Of a DNA stretch of 64,000 bases, positions 40,384-49,835 are shown piece by piece. Made by a program: the position numbers and the translations under genes. Position 1 is the first letter of the stretch; each line of letters opens with the position of its first letter. Source of the stretch: Leptolyngbya sp. NIES-2104 (GTDB lineage: Bacteria; Cyanobacteriota; Cyanobacteriia; Leptolyngbyales; Leptolyngbyaceae); the NCBI RefSeq assembly GCF_001485215.1, contig NZ_BBWW01000001.1:2170001-2234000 (forward strand), written 5' to 3'. The notes under the pieces are model-generated. The model saw only the letters and a program-made list of their open reading frames with translations. It was not told where the DNA came from and searched no databases.

Positions 40384-41613
40384 ATGATTGTCCCTCCTTC
40401 CTTGCTTCTGCCGCCCTCCGGTGCATTACGAATCCCTTACACGTCGGAAATCGAGTCATCGACAAAGCCGATCGCTTTCTCGCTCGTGGTTCCGACTTAC
40501 AACGAAGGGCGGAACGTTGAACAGGTAGTGCGAGTATTGTCGAGTCTGCTCGATCATGCGTTGCCGAACGATTATGAGTTGATCATTGTCGATGATGATA
40601 GTCCCGATCGCACCTGGGAAATCGCGCAGCAAATGACCGCTGAGTTTCCAAATTTGCGCGTAATGCGGCGACAGGATGAACGTGGATTATCGACTGCTGT
40701 GATTCGAGGATGGCAAGCCGCACGGGGAGAAATCCTCGGTGTGATCGACGGTGATTTGCAGCATCCTCCAGAAGTGCTCTTGAAACTGGTTCAATCGGTG
40801 CAAAATGGTGCCGATCTTGCCGTCGCTAGTCGTCACGTTGAGGGAGGCGGCACGAGCGATTGGGGCTTGATTCGCCGGATGCTGTCTCGTGGAGCGCAAT
40901 TGATCGGACTCGTTATTTTACCGAGCGTCGTCGGGCGGGTGTCTGATCCGATGAGTGGGTACTTCATGGTGAGACGCAGCGCAATCGCGGATTGTCTCAT
41001 GAGTCCATTGGGCTACAAGATTCTCTTAGAAGTCCTCGGTCGGGGTCGCGTCGATCGCCTCACCGAAGTGGGCTATGTCTTCCAAGAACGTCAAGAAGGC
41101 GAAAGTAAAGTCACTTGGAAGCAGTACGTCGAATATTTGATGCACTTAGGCAAACTGCGATCGCGCGGACGCATCGGACGACTGCGCGAGAAATTCCAGT
41201 TGGGACGCTTCTTACGATTCGGCTTGGTCGGATTTAGCGGTGTCTTCGTCGATATGATCGTGCTTTATCTGCTCAGCGATCCAACGACTTTGGCTTGGAA
41301 CTTGACGCGGAGTAAAATCATCGCTTCGGAATTGGCGATCGTCAATAACTTCCTTTGGAACGATCTCTGGACGTTCGGAGACATTTCGCGCAGTCAGCGA
41401 GGCAATCGGACGCGATTCAAGCGCTTTATCAAGTTCAACGTCATTTGCTTGATGGGCTTGATTCTGAATGTCTTGATTTTGAATCTGCTCTACAATGCGT
41501 TCGGAATCAATCGCTATGTCGCGAACCTGATTGCGATCGTGTTAGTGACGTTCTGGAATTTCTGGATTAATCTCAAGCTCAGTTGGCGTGTAACCGATGT
41601 GCCGCGGAAATAG
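40384..41613 (+). CDS. GT2 polyprenyl-phosphate glycosyltransferase fused to GtrA-like domain
   Basis: A 409-residue, two-domain protein. Residues about 30-250 are a GT2 domain: VVPTYNEGRNVEQVV, LIIVDDDSPDRT, VIDGDLQHPPEVL and DPMSGYFMVRR are typical of dolichyl/undecaprenyl-phosphate sugar synthases. Residues about 275-405 are a GtrA-like four-helix membrane domain (RFGLVGFSGVFVDMIVLYLL ... NNFLWNDLWTFGD ... LILNVLILNLLYN). It follows the GT39-like gene by 27 bases, giving a likely donor-synthase/transferase pair. The sugar is unknown. Confidence 0.88.
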   Translation: MIVPPSLLLPPSGALRIPYTSEIESSTKPIAFSLVVPTYNEGRNVEQVVRVLSSLLDHALPNDYELIIVDDDSPDRTWEIAQQMTAEFPNLRVMRRQDERGLSTAVIRGWQAARGEILGVIDGDLQHPPEVLLKLVQSVQNGADLAVASRHVEGGGTSDWGLIRRMLSRGAQLIGLVILPSVVGRVSDPMSGYFMVRRSAIADCLMSPLGYKILLEVLGRGRVDRLTEVGYVFQERQEGESKVTWKQYVEYLMHLGKLRSRGRIGRLREKFQLGRFLRFGLVGFSGVFVDMIVLYLLSDPTTLAWNLTRSKIIASELAIVNNFLWNDLWTFGDISRSQRGNRTRFKRFIKFNVICLMGLILNVLILNLLYNAFGINRYVANLIAIVLVTFWNFWINLKLSWRVTDVPRK

Positions 41614-41708
41614 ATTCCTTTCTGACTGTCGCGCTTTGGAGATTTGAAGGAACTATAAAGACGGTGGCACGTTCACCCCATTGTTCCTTGAAATCACAGG
41701 TTAACCCA

Positions 41709-42623
41709 ATGAGTTTTCAGATTGATCGCGGCTTATTTCTGCTTGACTTCTCCGACTATCATGCGATTTTAGGAGTCTCGATCGAAGCAGAAGTGAAAGA
41801 AATCCGCAAACAATACCTGAAGATTGCCCGTTGCCTTCATCCTGATAGCTGTTCAGCCGGAACCGAGAGCGATAAACAGCTTGCCGAACAACTGTTATCA
41901 AAACTCGTTAATCCGGCATGGCAACATCTTTCGCAGGACAAAACCCGGACTGATCACCTGCTAGTGCTCAAAATGAAAGGACAAGGAGCCGCCCAAAAAC
42001 GGCGCGATCTAGACTTCGGTAGCAGTCTTGCCAAGCAGCTCTTGTCCTCAAGCAATCCCGACTATTACTATCGAACCGCGCTGAAAGATTTATCCGATCG
42101 TCAATACGAACAATTGGATCAAGCGATCGAACTCACCAGCCAGATTAGTGAACTCAATCTGGCATATTTAATCTCAAGAGAAGGCAACTCGGACAATAGC
42201 CAAGCCAAGAGCCAAATCTACACCACGAGTTCGACCCAAACCGCGACCAAAGCGCCCACACAACCGAGTCAGCCCAAGGTCGAATCGCTCAACGATCAGT
42301 TTTATCGTCGGGCAGAAGGATTTATGGCGAAGGGAAATTATGCTCAAGCAACGATAGAATTGCGAGATGCCTTAAAAATTGAGCCAAACAGTAGCCGCTG
42401 TCACAGTTTAATGGGCATGGTATATTTGCGGCAAAATCAACCGACGATGGCGAAGATTCATTTCACCAAAGCGATCGCGATCGACCCGCAAGATCCGATC
42501 GCGCTGGAGGGCAAACAAAAACTCGACCCTCCCGCCGCGAAACCTGCCCTCAAAGCCTCGACATCTTCAACGACAAAACCGAGCGGCGGTCTGTTTGGCG
42601 GTCTTTTCGGCAAGAAAAAGTAA
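41709..42623 (+). CDS. J-domain protein with C-terminal TPR
   Basis: A 304-residue protein from ATG 41709; the frame is open upstream but that part overlaps the previous gene and looks non-coding. Residues 17-75 form a DnaJ-type J domain (DYHAILGVSIEAEVKEIRKQ, HPD in CLHPDS). A low-complexity Thr/Ser/Pro linker near 165-195 follows, then two TPR motifs (FYRRAEGFMAKGNYAQATIE, MGMVYLRQNQPTMAKIHFTK) and a GGLFGGLFGKKK tail. It should recruit DnaK to TPR-bound partners. Partners are unknown. It is 20 bases upstream of hisZ. Confidence 0.85.
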   Translation: MSFQIDRGLFLLDFSDYHAILGVSIEAEVKEIRKQYLKIARCLHPDSCSAGTESDKQLAEQLLSKLVNPAWQHLSQDKTRTDHLLVLKMKGQGAAQKRRDLDFGSSLAKQLLSSSNPDYYYRTALKDLSDRQYEQLDQAIELTSQISELNLAYLISREGNSDNSQAKSQIYTTSSTQTATKAPTQPSQPKVESLNDQFYRRAEGFMAKGNYAQATIELRDALKIEPNSSRCHSLMGMVYLRQNQPTMAKIHFTKAIAIDPQDPIALEGKQKLDPPAAKPALKASTSSTTKPSGGLFGGLFGKKK

Positions 42624-42643
42624 CCTCGCATAGTACAGAATCA

Positions 42644-43825
42644 ATGGTTTACCAGCCCCCCGCAGGGAGTCGCGACCTCCTGCCCCTGGATGTCGCCCAA
42701 AAACGTTGGATAGAAGATCGGCTTCAGCAGGTATTTCACGGTTGGGGCTATCACCGCATTATTACTTCGACGCTAGAACGATTGGATACGCTAATGGCAG
42801 GTGGTGCGATCGAGCGTTCCACGGTGATCCAACTACACCAACTCGAAGAAGACCCGCTCGGTCTGCGTCCCGAACTCACAGCCTCAATCGCTCGTACCGT
42901 TGCTACTCGTCTTGCAAGCAGTAGTTTTCCTCAAAGGCTCTACTACAACGCGAATATTTTTCGTCGCGCTCAAGAAGGCAGTCACAGTCGCCAGCAGGAA
43001 TTTTATCAAGCGGGTGTAGAACTCCTCGGAGGCGGAGGACTGCGATCGGATGCCGAAATTCTGCTACTTCTGCTTGATTGTTTGAAGAGTGTAGAACTGT
43101 CTGGGCAGTTAATTCTCGGAGAAGCGGGATTAACACGATCGCTCCTGTCTGCCTTCCCCGAAGCGATTCGCCCGAAAGTTCGGAGTGCGATCGCACATCT
43201 CGATCGATTAGCACTGGAATCTCTGCCTTTATCGGATACCGATCGCGATCGAGCGTTACTCCTGCTCGATCTCCGTGGCAAACCTGCGGACGTGCTCCAG
43301 AAAGTTAGCAGCTTAGAGTTAAACGAAACTGAGCGAGAAAGCGTTAACAACCTCAAATCGTTGATCGAACTTCTGCAAGCCAGCGTTGATGTGCGAATTG
43401 TTCTAGATTTGAGTTTGATTCGGACGTTCGACTACTACACCGGGATTGTCTTTGAGGTGGTGACACAATCCGGTCAAGTTGTACTTGGACAAGGGGGGAG
43501 ATACGATCGCTTACTCGGTCAATTTCATCCTCAAGGCGAATCGATTCCGGGGATCGGGTTTTCCCTCCAGCTTGAGAACTTGCATCAAGTCTTACTGACG
43601 ACAGGACAATTACCGAAACAAACGCGATCGTGTGATTGGCTCGTGGTGTCAGATGATCCGCAATTGGCGTTTGCTCATGCTCGGAAGTTGAGGAAAATGG
43701 GCGATCGCGTTGAGGTTGATCTCAGTTGTGGAACGCCTGACGAAATTCGAGAATATGCACACCAGCGGCGGATTTCTCAGATTGCCTGGGTGAAGCCAGA
43801 CGGGGAAATTGCAATCGAACGGTAG
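42644..43825 (+). CDS. hisZ: ATP phosphoribosyltransferase regulatory subunit
   Basis: A 393-residue HisRS-like protein that forms an octamer with short-form HisG and gives it histidine feedback control. The class II synthetase core is visible (PAGSRDLLPLDVAQKRWIED, LRPELTASIARTVATRL, FRRAQEGSHSRQQEFYQAGV, RTFDYYTGIVFEVV), but the tRNA-binding C-terminus is altered. This is the pattern that separates HisZ from HisS. Presence implies that HisG elsewhere is the short form. The ATG at 42644 gives the usual MVYQPPAGSRDLLPLD. Confidence 0.92.
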   Translation: MVYQPPAGSRDLLPLDVAQKRWIEDRLQQVFHGWGYHRIITSTLERLDTLMAGGAIERSTVIQLHQLEEDPLGLRPELTASIARTVATRLASSSFPQRLYYNANIFRRAQEGSHSRQQEFYQAGVELLGGGGLRSDAEILLLLLDCLKSVELSGQLILGEAGLTRSLLSAFPEAIRPKVRSAIAHLDRLALESLPLSDTDRDRALLLLDLRGKPADVLQKVSSLELNETERESVNNLKSLIELLQASVDVRIVLDLSLIRTFDYYTGIVFEVVTQSGQVVLGQGGRYDRLLGQFHPQGESIPGIGFSLQLENLHQVLLTTGQLPKQTRSCDWLVVSDDPQLAFAHARKLRKMGDRVEVDLSCGTPDEIREYAHQRRISQIAWVKPDGEIAIER

Positions 43826-43843
43826 TTCAAAAATCTTTGCTCA

Positions 43844-44173
43844 TCATCCGATCGCATATCCACTGAACTGACGCTTAAACGGCGAGTGAAACCCGATAAC
43901 AATATCAGAGCGTGGCACTCCTAACTCGACCAGTCGTTCTGAAATCGAATCTTCTGTGCCATTGTATTGAATCCAAATCTTTCCGTTCTGAATATCCAAA
44001 TGCAAAATCGGACCAAACACCCGTCGACTTCCCTGCCAACCGACGTAGTTAAGCTGATAATGATCGTGCGTCGTATCAAAGATTAACTGAGGCTGTACAG
44101 TCTCAGTTGGCGTATCTGCATGATCGGTGAGAATCTGCTGAACTAGGTTGCGGTAATGTTCTAATTGATCCAT
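43844..44173 (-). CDS. xisI: XisI-family protein
   Basis: A 109-residue protein of the XisI family, first known as a controlling factor for fdxN-element excision in Anabaena heterocysts and now seen widely in cyanobacteria without the element. The typical segments are YRNLVQQILTDHA, FDTTHDHYQLNYVGWQGSRR, HLDIQNGKIWIQYNGTED and VPRSDIVIGFHSP. It overlaps the 3' end of xisH by 13 bases. No xisF recombinase or fdxN-type target is in the window, so the job here is probably not excision. Pairing with a nuclease-fold XisH suggests an antitoxin-like or inhibitor role, which is inference. Confidence 0.9.
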   Translation of the reverse strand: MDQLEHYRNLVQQILTDHADTPTETVQPQLIFDTTHDHYQLNYVGWQGSRRVFGPILHLDIQNGKIWIQYNGTEDSISERLVELGVPRSDIVIGFHSPFKRQFSGYAIG

Positions 44174-44577
44174 TGCTGAATAACCTCCTGTACTGGATCA
44201 TAGACAATTAACTTAATCTGATAGCGTTTGATCGTTCGCTGTACAAATGCAAGTTGAAAGAAGTCTTGATAAGTATCATTAGGAACAGCAAGATACAAGA
44301 TACGATTCGGCTCCTGTTCTTCTAAAGCTTGACAGTAGTTCAGATATTGCCCCAGCGCAGTATGAAAGGTATGAACTTCAGAATCGCTTACAAAACTTTT
44401 GATTTCGACTGCGATCGCTTCTTGCTCTCGTTCTGCCGCGATCGTACTTTCTGCACCAAGATCGATCTGAATTTTGACCGCTTCCGCAATTTTTAACGTA
44501 AATGGATCGTGCGTTATTTTCCAGCCGTCTTTGATTAAAGCTGTTTTGACCTGCTGATGAAAAACGTCTCGTGCCAT
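44161..44577 (-). CDS. xisH: XisH-family protein with nuclease-like fold
   Basis: A 138-residue XisH-family protein. Asp39, then Glu58-x-Lys60 in the stretch AIAVEIKSF, with a following strand and helix (HTALGQYLNYCQALEEQEPN), match the PD-(D/E)XK nuclease core. RILYLAVPNDTYQDFF closes the fold. It is translated before and overlaps xisI. The fdxN role does not apply here, as no element is present. A defence or toxin-antitoxin-type function is possible. There is no close homologue of either gene elsewhere in the window. Confidence 0.9.
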   Translation of the reverse strand: MARDVFHQQVKTALIKDGWKITHDPFTLKIAEAVKIQIDLGAESTIAAEREQEAIAVEIKSFVSDSEVHTFHTALGQYLNYCQALEEQEPNRILYLAVPNDTYQDFFQLAFVQRTIKRYQIKLIVYDPVQEVIQQWIN

Positions 44578-44668
44578 GACTAAGAAACAAATCTGTCTTG
44601 TTTTAGCTTATCGCAATCAGCAAGTAGACTAATTTACGTCTCAACTCAACTGAGCCGACAAACCAAAA

Positions 44669-44700
44669 ATCGGGAGATCGAATTCGATCTCCCGATTTAG
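44669..44700 (-). terminator. Terminator after typA
   Basis: A perfect 32-base palindrome with half-site AAATCGGGAGATCGAA, nine bases past the typA stop. It has a T-run on both sides of the stem, so it may work in both directions and also shield xisH-xisI from typA read-through. Confidence 0.8.
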
Positions 44701-44709
44701 TTTTCTGAT

Positions 44710-46506
44710 TTACTTCTTGGCTAACTTCTTCGCCTTCGCCACTTTCCGCAATCGAATCGATTCGGGGGTGACTTCTAGCAGTTCATCGGGTCCGATGTAC
44801 TCAAGAGCGCGTTCCAAACTCATATCGATCGGTTCTTTCAACTGCACCAATTCCTCGCCGCCTGATGCGCGGTGGTTGGTCAATTGCTTCGTCTTACAGA
44901 CATTGAGTTCGAGATCTTGAGGACGATTGTGCTCACCCAAAATCATGCCTCTGTAAACCTTCGTACCCGGACGGATAAAGAACACACCGCGATCTTCAGC
45001 GTTCTGCATCGAGTAGAAGGTAGCGACCCCTTCTTCAAACGAGATGAGAACACCGTTACGACGCGCTTCGATCGCGCCACTGATCGGACGGTATTCTAGG
45101 AAACTGTGGTTCACAATCCCTGCGCCGCGTGTCAATCGCATACACTCGCCCCGGAAGCCGATCAGACCGCGCGCCGGAATCACAAATTCTAGATTCGTGC
45201 GTCCATTAGTTCCGACCTGCATATCCTGCATTTCGCCCTTGCGCTGTCCAAGGCGTTCGATACAGCCGCCGACTGATTCTTCTGGAACATCTAGAATCAA
45301 GGTTTCAAACGGCTCACAAGGTTGACCGTTGATCTCGCGAAAAATTACTTGCGGCTGAGACACTTGGAACTCGTAGCCTTCCCGACGCATCGTTTCGATC
45401 AAAATGCCTAAGTGCAATTCACCCCGACCCGAAACCGAGAGTTTATCCGGCGAATCGGTGTCTTCGATCCGGAGTGCGACGTTGGTTTCGAGTTCGCGGT
45501 ACAAGCGATCGCGCAATTGTCTTGAGGTCACAAACGTGCCTTCTTGACCCGCAAACGGCGAATCGTTGACTGAGAAGGTCATTTGCAAAGTCGGCTCGTC
45601 CACTTTGATCAGCGGTAAAGCTTGCGGATCGTTGGGATCGGTAATCGTTTCTCCGATGTTGGCATTGGCGAATCCTGCCACTGCGACCAGATTTCCTGCT
45701 GTTGCTTCTTCAATATCGACGCGCTTGAGTCCTTCAAAACCCATCAGCTTCGAGATCTTAGATTTAACGATCGCGCCTGTTTCCGTCACGATCGCGGCTT
45801 GTTGCCCCATCTTGATCGTGCCGTTGTGAATCTTACCGATTACAATCCGACCGAGATAATCTGAATAGTCGAGCGTTGTGACTTGAAGTTGAAGCGGCTT
45901 CGAGGCATCTCCAACGGGCGGCGGTACATGGTGCAGAATCGCATTAAACAGCGGCTGCATATCGCTCGATTCTTCTTCTAAAGCGTCCTTTGCAAATCCC
46001 GCCAAGCCAGAACCGAACAAGTAAGGGAATTCGCACTGGTCATCATCTGCACCGAGTTCGATGAACAGATCCAGCACTTTATCGACTGCAATCATCGGAT
46101 TCGCACGAGGACGATCGATCTTATTCACAAATACGATCGGTCTGAGTCCTTTCTCCAAGGCTTTCTTCAAGACGAACCGAGTTTGCGGCATCGGACCTTC
46201 ATTCGCATCGACGATCAGCAGACAGCCATCGACCATGCCTAAAACTCGCTCCACTTCACCGCCAAAATCGGCGTGTCCAGGAGTATCGACGATATTAATC
46301 AGCGTCTCTTTGTAGCGAACCGCGGTATTTTTTGACAGAATCGTAATGCCGCGCTCACGTTCTAGATCGTTCGAGTCCATCACGCAGTCCGGGACTTCCT
46401 CTCCTTCGCGGAACGTTCCCGCCTGCTTGAGTAGGGCATCGACGAGTGTAGTTTTACCGTGGTCAACGTGAGCAATGATCGCAACGTTCCGAATGGGAAG
46501 AGTCAT
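44710..46506 (-). CDS. typA: Ribosome-associated GTPase TypA/BipA
   Basis: A 598-residue translational GTPase involved in stress and cold response and late 50S assembly. The G1 loop is [15 protein letters not shown], the switch region [14 protein letters not shown]3 [16 protein letters not shown], and G4 NKIDRP. The C-terminal TypA-specific region ([20 protein letters not shown] and [20 protein letters not shown]) separates it from LepA and EF-G. Full length. It has its own terminator downstream (44669-44700). Confidence 0.96.
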   Translation of the reverse strand: MTLPIRNVAIIAHVDHGKTTLVDALLKQAGTFREGEEVPDCVMDSNDLERERGITILSKNTAVRYKETLINIVDTPGHADFGGEVERVLGMVDGCLLIVDANEGPMPQTRFVLKKALEKGLRPIVFVNKIDRPRANPMIAVDKVLDLFIELGADDDQCEFPYLFGSGLAGFAKDALEEESSDMQPLFNAILHHVPPPVGDASKPLQLQVTTLDYSDYLGRIVIGKIHNGTIKMGQQAAIVTETGAIVKSKISKLMGFEGLKRVDIEEATAGNLVAVAGFANANIGETITDPNDPQALPLIKVDEPTLQMTFSVNDSPFAGQEGTFVTSRQLRDRLYRELETNVALRIEDTDSPDKLSVSGRGELHLGILIETMRREGYEFQVSQPQVIFREINGQPCEPFETLILDVPEESVGGCIERLGQRKGEMQDMQVGTNGRTNLEFVIPARGLIGFRGECMRLTRGAGIVNHSFLEYRPISGAIEARRNGVLISFEEGVATFYSMQNAEDRGVFFIRPGTKVYRGMILGEHNRPQDLELNVCKTKQLTNHRASGGEELVQLKEPIDMSLERALEYIGPDELLEVTPESIRLRKVAKAKKLAKK

Positions 46507-46574
46507 AAATTCGACCGTTAGGGTGGAAAGAAATCGTAAAAACGCTTAACAATTCTATCCTAGCGGCTTCATCT

Positions 46575-47042
46575 TTAGTTGGGAATTTCTTGAGAACTTA
46601 GCGCCAAAATTCGATCGACAATCTCTACGGCGACAGGAAGCACCGATAACCGATTGCCTTGACGCACAACGGCTAATTCTTCAGGGGTAAAAGTTTCACG
46701 CAGACGATTTAATGAAATCAACGGCAATGTTTTCCAAAATTCAACGCGAACCGTTTGCCATCGGGGAGAATCAGGGGTCGATTTTGCGTCGTAGTATTTG
46801 CTATCAGGATCAAACTGAGTCGGGTCTACGAGATCAGATTCCACAATCTTCATTAAGCCAGCAATACCAGGAGGGTTTGTATTGGAATGATAAAAAAAGG
46901 CAACATCTCCCGATTTCATCGATCGCAGGTAGTTTCTGGCTTGGTAATTGCGAATCCCATCCCATAGGGTCACGCGATCGCGCTCTAAGTCGGTGATCGA
47001 GTAAACGTCTGGCTCGGATTTCATCAACCAATACTGCATCAT
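46575..47042 (-). CDS. EVE-domain protein
   Basis: A 155-residue PUA-like EVE domain. YWLMKSEPDVYSITDLERDR, LWDGIRNYQARNYLRSMKSGDVAFFYHS and PGIAGLMKIVESDLVDPTQF are the family core. EVE domains bind modified bases in RNA or DNA and often accompany restriction systems, but none is visible nearby. The first two codons are both ATG; the second (47039) is an equal choice. A GAGG ribosome site precedes them. Confidence 0.9.
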   Translation of the reverse strand: MMQYWLMKSEPDVYSITDLERDRVTLWDGIRNYQARNYLRSMKSGDVAFFYHSNTNPPGIAGLMKIVESDLVDPTQFDPDSKYYDAKSTPDSPRWQTVRVEFWKTLPLISLNRLRETFTPEELAVVRQGNRLSVLPVAVEIVDRILALSSQEIPN

Positions 47043-47200
47043 ATCGTCCTCATGCTGCGGGCAGTCTACCGCATCGGTGTAGTCTGTCTACACTGTTGCG
47101 GAACCGCAATTTGTTCTAAGTTAGCCGCATCGAATCTGGCAAAACAGTTTTTCGAGAACGCAACCTGTTATAAAAGTTTCGAGAGAGGAGTGAATATCAC

Positions 47201-48022
47201 ATGAACCTAAAAAGAACCGCGTTGGATTTGCTGAAGGAGACGAGTCGAACGTTTTATATTCCGATCAGTCGGCTACCTGATGGATTACAGGAAGCGGTTG
47301 CATCGGCGTATCTCTGTATGAGAGCGATCGACCAAATCGAAGACCATCCCACGCTGGATAACGCTGTGAAGGCTCGAATGCTGCGGCAAATTAGTCTGGT
47401 GCTACAGGCGGGAGAACACGGATTTACAGCAGAAGATTTTCGTCCGATTTTTGAACCGCAGGTGTCCGACCTTGAAGAAGTGACGCTGCGGTTGGATGAA
47501 TGGCTTTCATATGCTCCCTCAGACATTGCGCCGCGAATCTGGGAAGCGATTTCAACCATGAGCGATCGGATGGCGTACTGGGCGGACTGTAACTGGTCGA
47601 TCGAGACTGAAGCTGAACTAAATCAATATACGTTCAGCGTGGCGGCATCGGTTGGCTTGATGCTATCGGATTTGTGGGCTTGGTATGACGGCACGAAGAC
47701 CGATCGGATTCAAGCGGTGGGATTTGGGCGCGGTTTGCAGTCGGTGAACATTCTCCGCAACCATGGCGAAGACAAAACACGCGGAGTCACCTTTTATCCA
47801 AAGGATTGGACAAATGACCAAATGCAAGCTTATTCGCGTCGTCAGCTTGAACTTGCGAATGCTTATGTCGCTTCTCTGCCGGAAACCAGTCCAGCTTTAG
47901 ATTTCTGTCAAATTATTTTGATGCTGGCTCATGCAACTTTAGAAGCGATGGAGCAGGGAGCGGAGAAATTAACGCGATCGGAAGTGATGCAGTTAGTTCT
48001 ACAAGTGACGAAAGCAAGTTGA
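47201..48022 (+). CDS. Phytoene/squalene synthase-family protein
   Basis: A 273-residue all-helical prenyl synthase fold. SRTFYIPISRLP and the first Asp motif DQIED (residues 44-48) are normal. The second reads NILRNHGEDKTRG (184-196), where the first Asp of the usual D-x-x-x-D is Asn187 while Asp191 is kept. FGRGLQSVN and TFYPKD resemble squalene-synthase-type members. It is shorter and less like CrtB than a typical phytoene synthase. It probably makes or binds a C30/C40 prenyl product, or has lost catalysis. It stands alone, without carotenoid genes nearby. Confidence 0.82.
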   Translation: MNLKRTALDLLKETSRTFYIPISRLPDGLQEAVASAYLCMRAIDQIEDHPTLDNAVKARMLRQISLVLQAGEHGFTAEDFRPIFEPQVSDLEEVTLRLDEWLSYAPSDIAPRIWEAISTMSDRMAYWADCNWSIETEAELNQYTFSVAASVGLMLSDLWAWYDGTKTDRIQAVGFGRGLQSVNILRNHGEDKTRGVTFYPKDWTNDQMQAYSRRQLELANAYVASLPETSPALDFCQIILMLAHATLEAMEQGAEKLTRSEVMQLVLQVTKAS

Positions 48023-48037
48023 TTGTTGGATGCCCCT

Positions 48038-48217
48038 AGAGGGTGTTTGAAGAGTAGCCATCGATCGCATTTACCCGCCCGGAGCTGAACCTCCGGGCTA
48101 ACAGAGGCAAGTCCCCTGAACGGCACTGAGCGCCACGAAAATTGTGATTTAGCCTGCTTTAAGTAGGGTTGCGCCGATTAGCCCAGAGGTTTAGCTCCGG
48201 GCGGGATCGAACCGTAG
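48038..48217. repeat. Palindromic repeat family, copy F (divergent)
   Basis: The core arms 48074-48101 and 48178-48205 match over 28 bases with two mismatches (CCCGCCCGGAGCTGAACC...). The left outer end AGAGGGTGTTTGAAGAGTA at 48038 matches copy B. The inner hairpins are degraded. It fills the convergent gap between the phytoene/squalene-synthase-like gene and the coiled-coil gene, reaching the latter's stop codon. Confidence 0.8.
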
Positions 48218-49675
48218 CTACTGACCCGATCGCGGAAAGCTCGGCAATTCAACTGCCGCTAAAGACTCCCGTTTTTTCTGCGATCGCTCTGGATAGACGA
48301 CAGGCGAAGGACTGCTTTCTGAAGTCGGCGCGACATACGGTTCAGTCGAACGATCGCGATCGCTCAACGTAATAAACGGTGAGGGTGCTGCGATCGTCGG
48401 CTCAACCGCAGGCGGCAATGCCAAATTAAACGGATTTGCCGCGATTTCCTCGATTGCTGCTGCGCTTTCTAAAGGACTTGACTCTTCGACTGAGATAGAC
48501 TGAATCACAGTGATTTCAGGTTCTAGAATAGGCTCTTGAACTGCTGGAGGTTCTACAGACTGACTCGCGCTCGGAACAAACAAATCGATATTGTGGCGAA
48601 CCGTTGGAGCTTCTTCAGTTGAGCGAGCAATCATATAGCTCAACGGCGGGTGAATCACGATCGGTTCGGGTTGGGGAATTTGAAATTCCTCGATCACTTC
48701 TTCCGGTAACTCAAACGTTTCTGCTGCGATCGATTCTTCCTCAAACAAACTGTCATCATCGGGAGCTGTCGCCCAAACGCTATCAGCGGGTACAGCAATG
48801 TTTGTCGAAACAGGTTCTAGGTTCCAAGGATCAGAATCAAGCGTTGTAGACCAGGGTTGAACAGGTTGCGCTCTCACAAATCCAATCGATTCAGAGCGCG
48901 ATTCATCTTCAGAAATCGCTTGATCAACTGATTCTTCGATTTTCTGAGTCGCAGTCACATCGAGACATTTTTCGAGCGCGGCTTTGAATTGCAGCGTGTA
49001 TTGTTGCTGACGATGGAGACGCGATCGCAAATCCCGACACGCATTTTCAGATTGACGTAAATCCTGAATTTGCTGATCGTATTTCTGTTTCGTTAAGGCA
49101 CAATCGCGCTCTAGTTGAGCGACTTGAGCTTGACTGGTTTCAAGCTGTGCAGTCAAGGTTTCAATCAAGATCTGCTGTTTTTGTTGAGCTTGATGCGCTT
49201 GCTCTAAGGTTTGATTCAACTGAGCCACTTCTGCTTGAGTGGTCGCGATCGCCTCTAAATGCTGTGCAATTTGCGCCTCTTGATCCTGCAATCTTTGACG
49301 AGACGCATCGAGAGCTTGACGCTGTTTGGCGATCATTGCCGCTTGTTGTTGCGTCAGGTGCGTTTCTCGCATCGATCGCTGTTCGGCTTCGGCTTGTTGG
49401 GTACTGAGTTGCGTTTCTAACCGTTTCGTTTCGGCTCTGAGAGTCGCATGAGCTTCACCGAGTGAGAATTCGAGTTCTGAAACCCGCGATCGCAATCGTT
49501 GATTTTGTTGTTCTAAATCTTGGATGCGGAGTCCGACTTGCGAGGGTTCCGGTTCAGCTTCGGGAATCGTGTTGATGTCGATCGCATTTGGAAAGTTCAC
49601 GGTCGTCCAGCCCTCTTCGGGTGGGTTTGCTTCGACGGATTCGGAAGGGAGATTGGGGTTTTCAGCTTCACTCAT
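48218..49675 (-). CDS. Coiled-coil protein of unknown function
   Basis: A 485-residue acidic protein with no membrane segment. Residues 45-235 are a long Gln/Glu/Ala-rich coiled coil (LRIQDLEQQNQRLRSRVSEL ... RSRLHRQQQYTLQFKAALEK). The rest is Pro/Glu-rich and probably disordered, ending in a short basic KKRESLAAVELPSFPRSGQ tail. I recognise no enzymatic motif. Similar coiled-coil proteins of unknown role occur in filamentous cyanobacteria. Both flanks are non-coding; the 160-base 5' gap shows no clear promoter. Confidence 0.75.
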   Translation of the reverse strand: MSEAENPNLPSESVEANPPEEGWTTVNFPNAIDINTIPEAEPEPSQVGLRIQDLEQQNQRLRSRVSELEFSLGEAHATLRAETKRLETQLSTQQAEAEQRSMRETHLTQQQAAMIAKQRQALDASRQRLQDQEAQIAQHLEAIATTQAEVAQLNQTLEQAHQAQQKQQILIETLTAQLETSQAQVAQLERDCALTKQKYDQQIQDLRQSENACRDLRSRLHRQQQYTLQFKAALEKCLDVTATQKIEESVDQAISEDESRSESIGFVRAQPVQPWSTTLDSDPWNLEPVSTNIAVPADSVWATAPDDDSLFEEESIAAETFELPEEVIEEFQIPQPEPIVIHPPLSYMIARSTEEAPTVRHNIDLFVPSASQSVEPPAVQEPILEPEITVIQSISVEESSPLESAAAIEEIAANPFNLALPPAVEPTIAAPSPFITLSDRDRSTEPYVAPTSESSPSPVVYPERSQKKRESLAAVELPSFPRSGQ

Positions 49676-49835
49676 GGGATAACCTGCAAGACGGGATCAA
49701 CTCAGCACAGCAGCGTTTCTAAAATCAGAAACATTGAACGATATTTAGTTATAGCTAGACTTCTGAAGAATTGAACGTTTTCCTCTAATTTTTTTGACAC
49801 AGCCTACCACGATTTACCGCATTTAGAGAAATTGC

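Noticed and set aside
47078-47092. TGTAG-TCTGT-CTACA dyad before the phytoene/squalene-synthase-like gene
   Set aside because: Only five-base arms; expected by chance and not repeated nearby.
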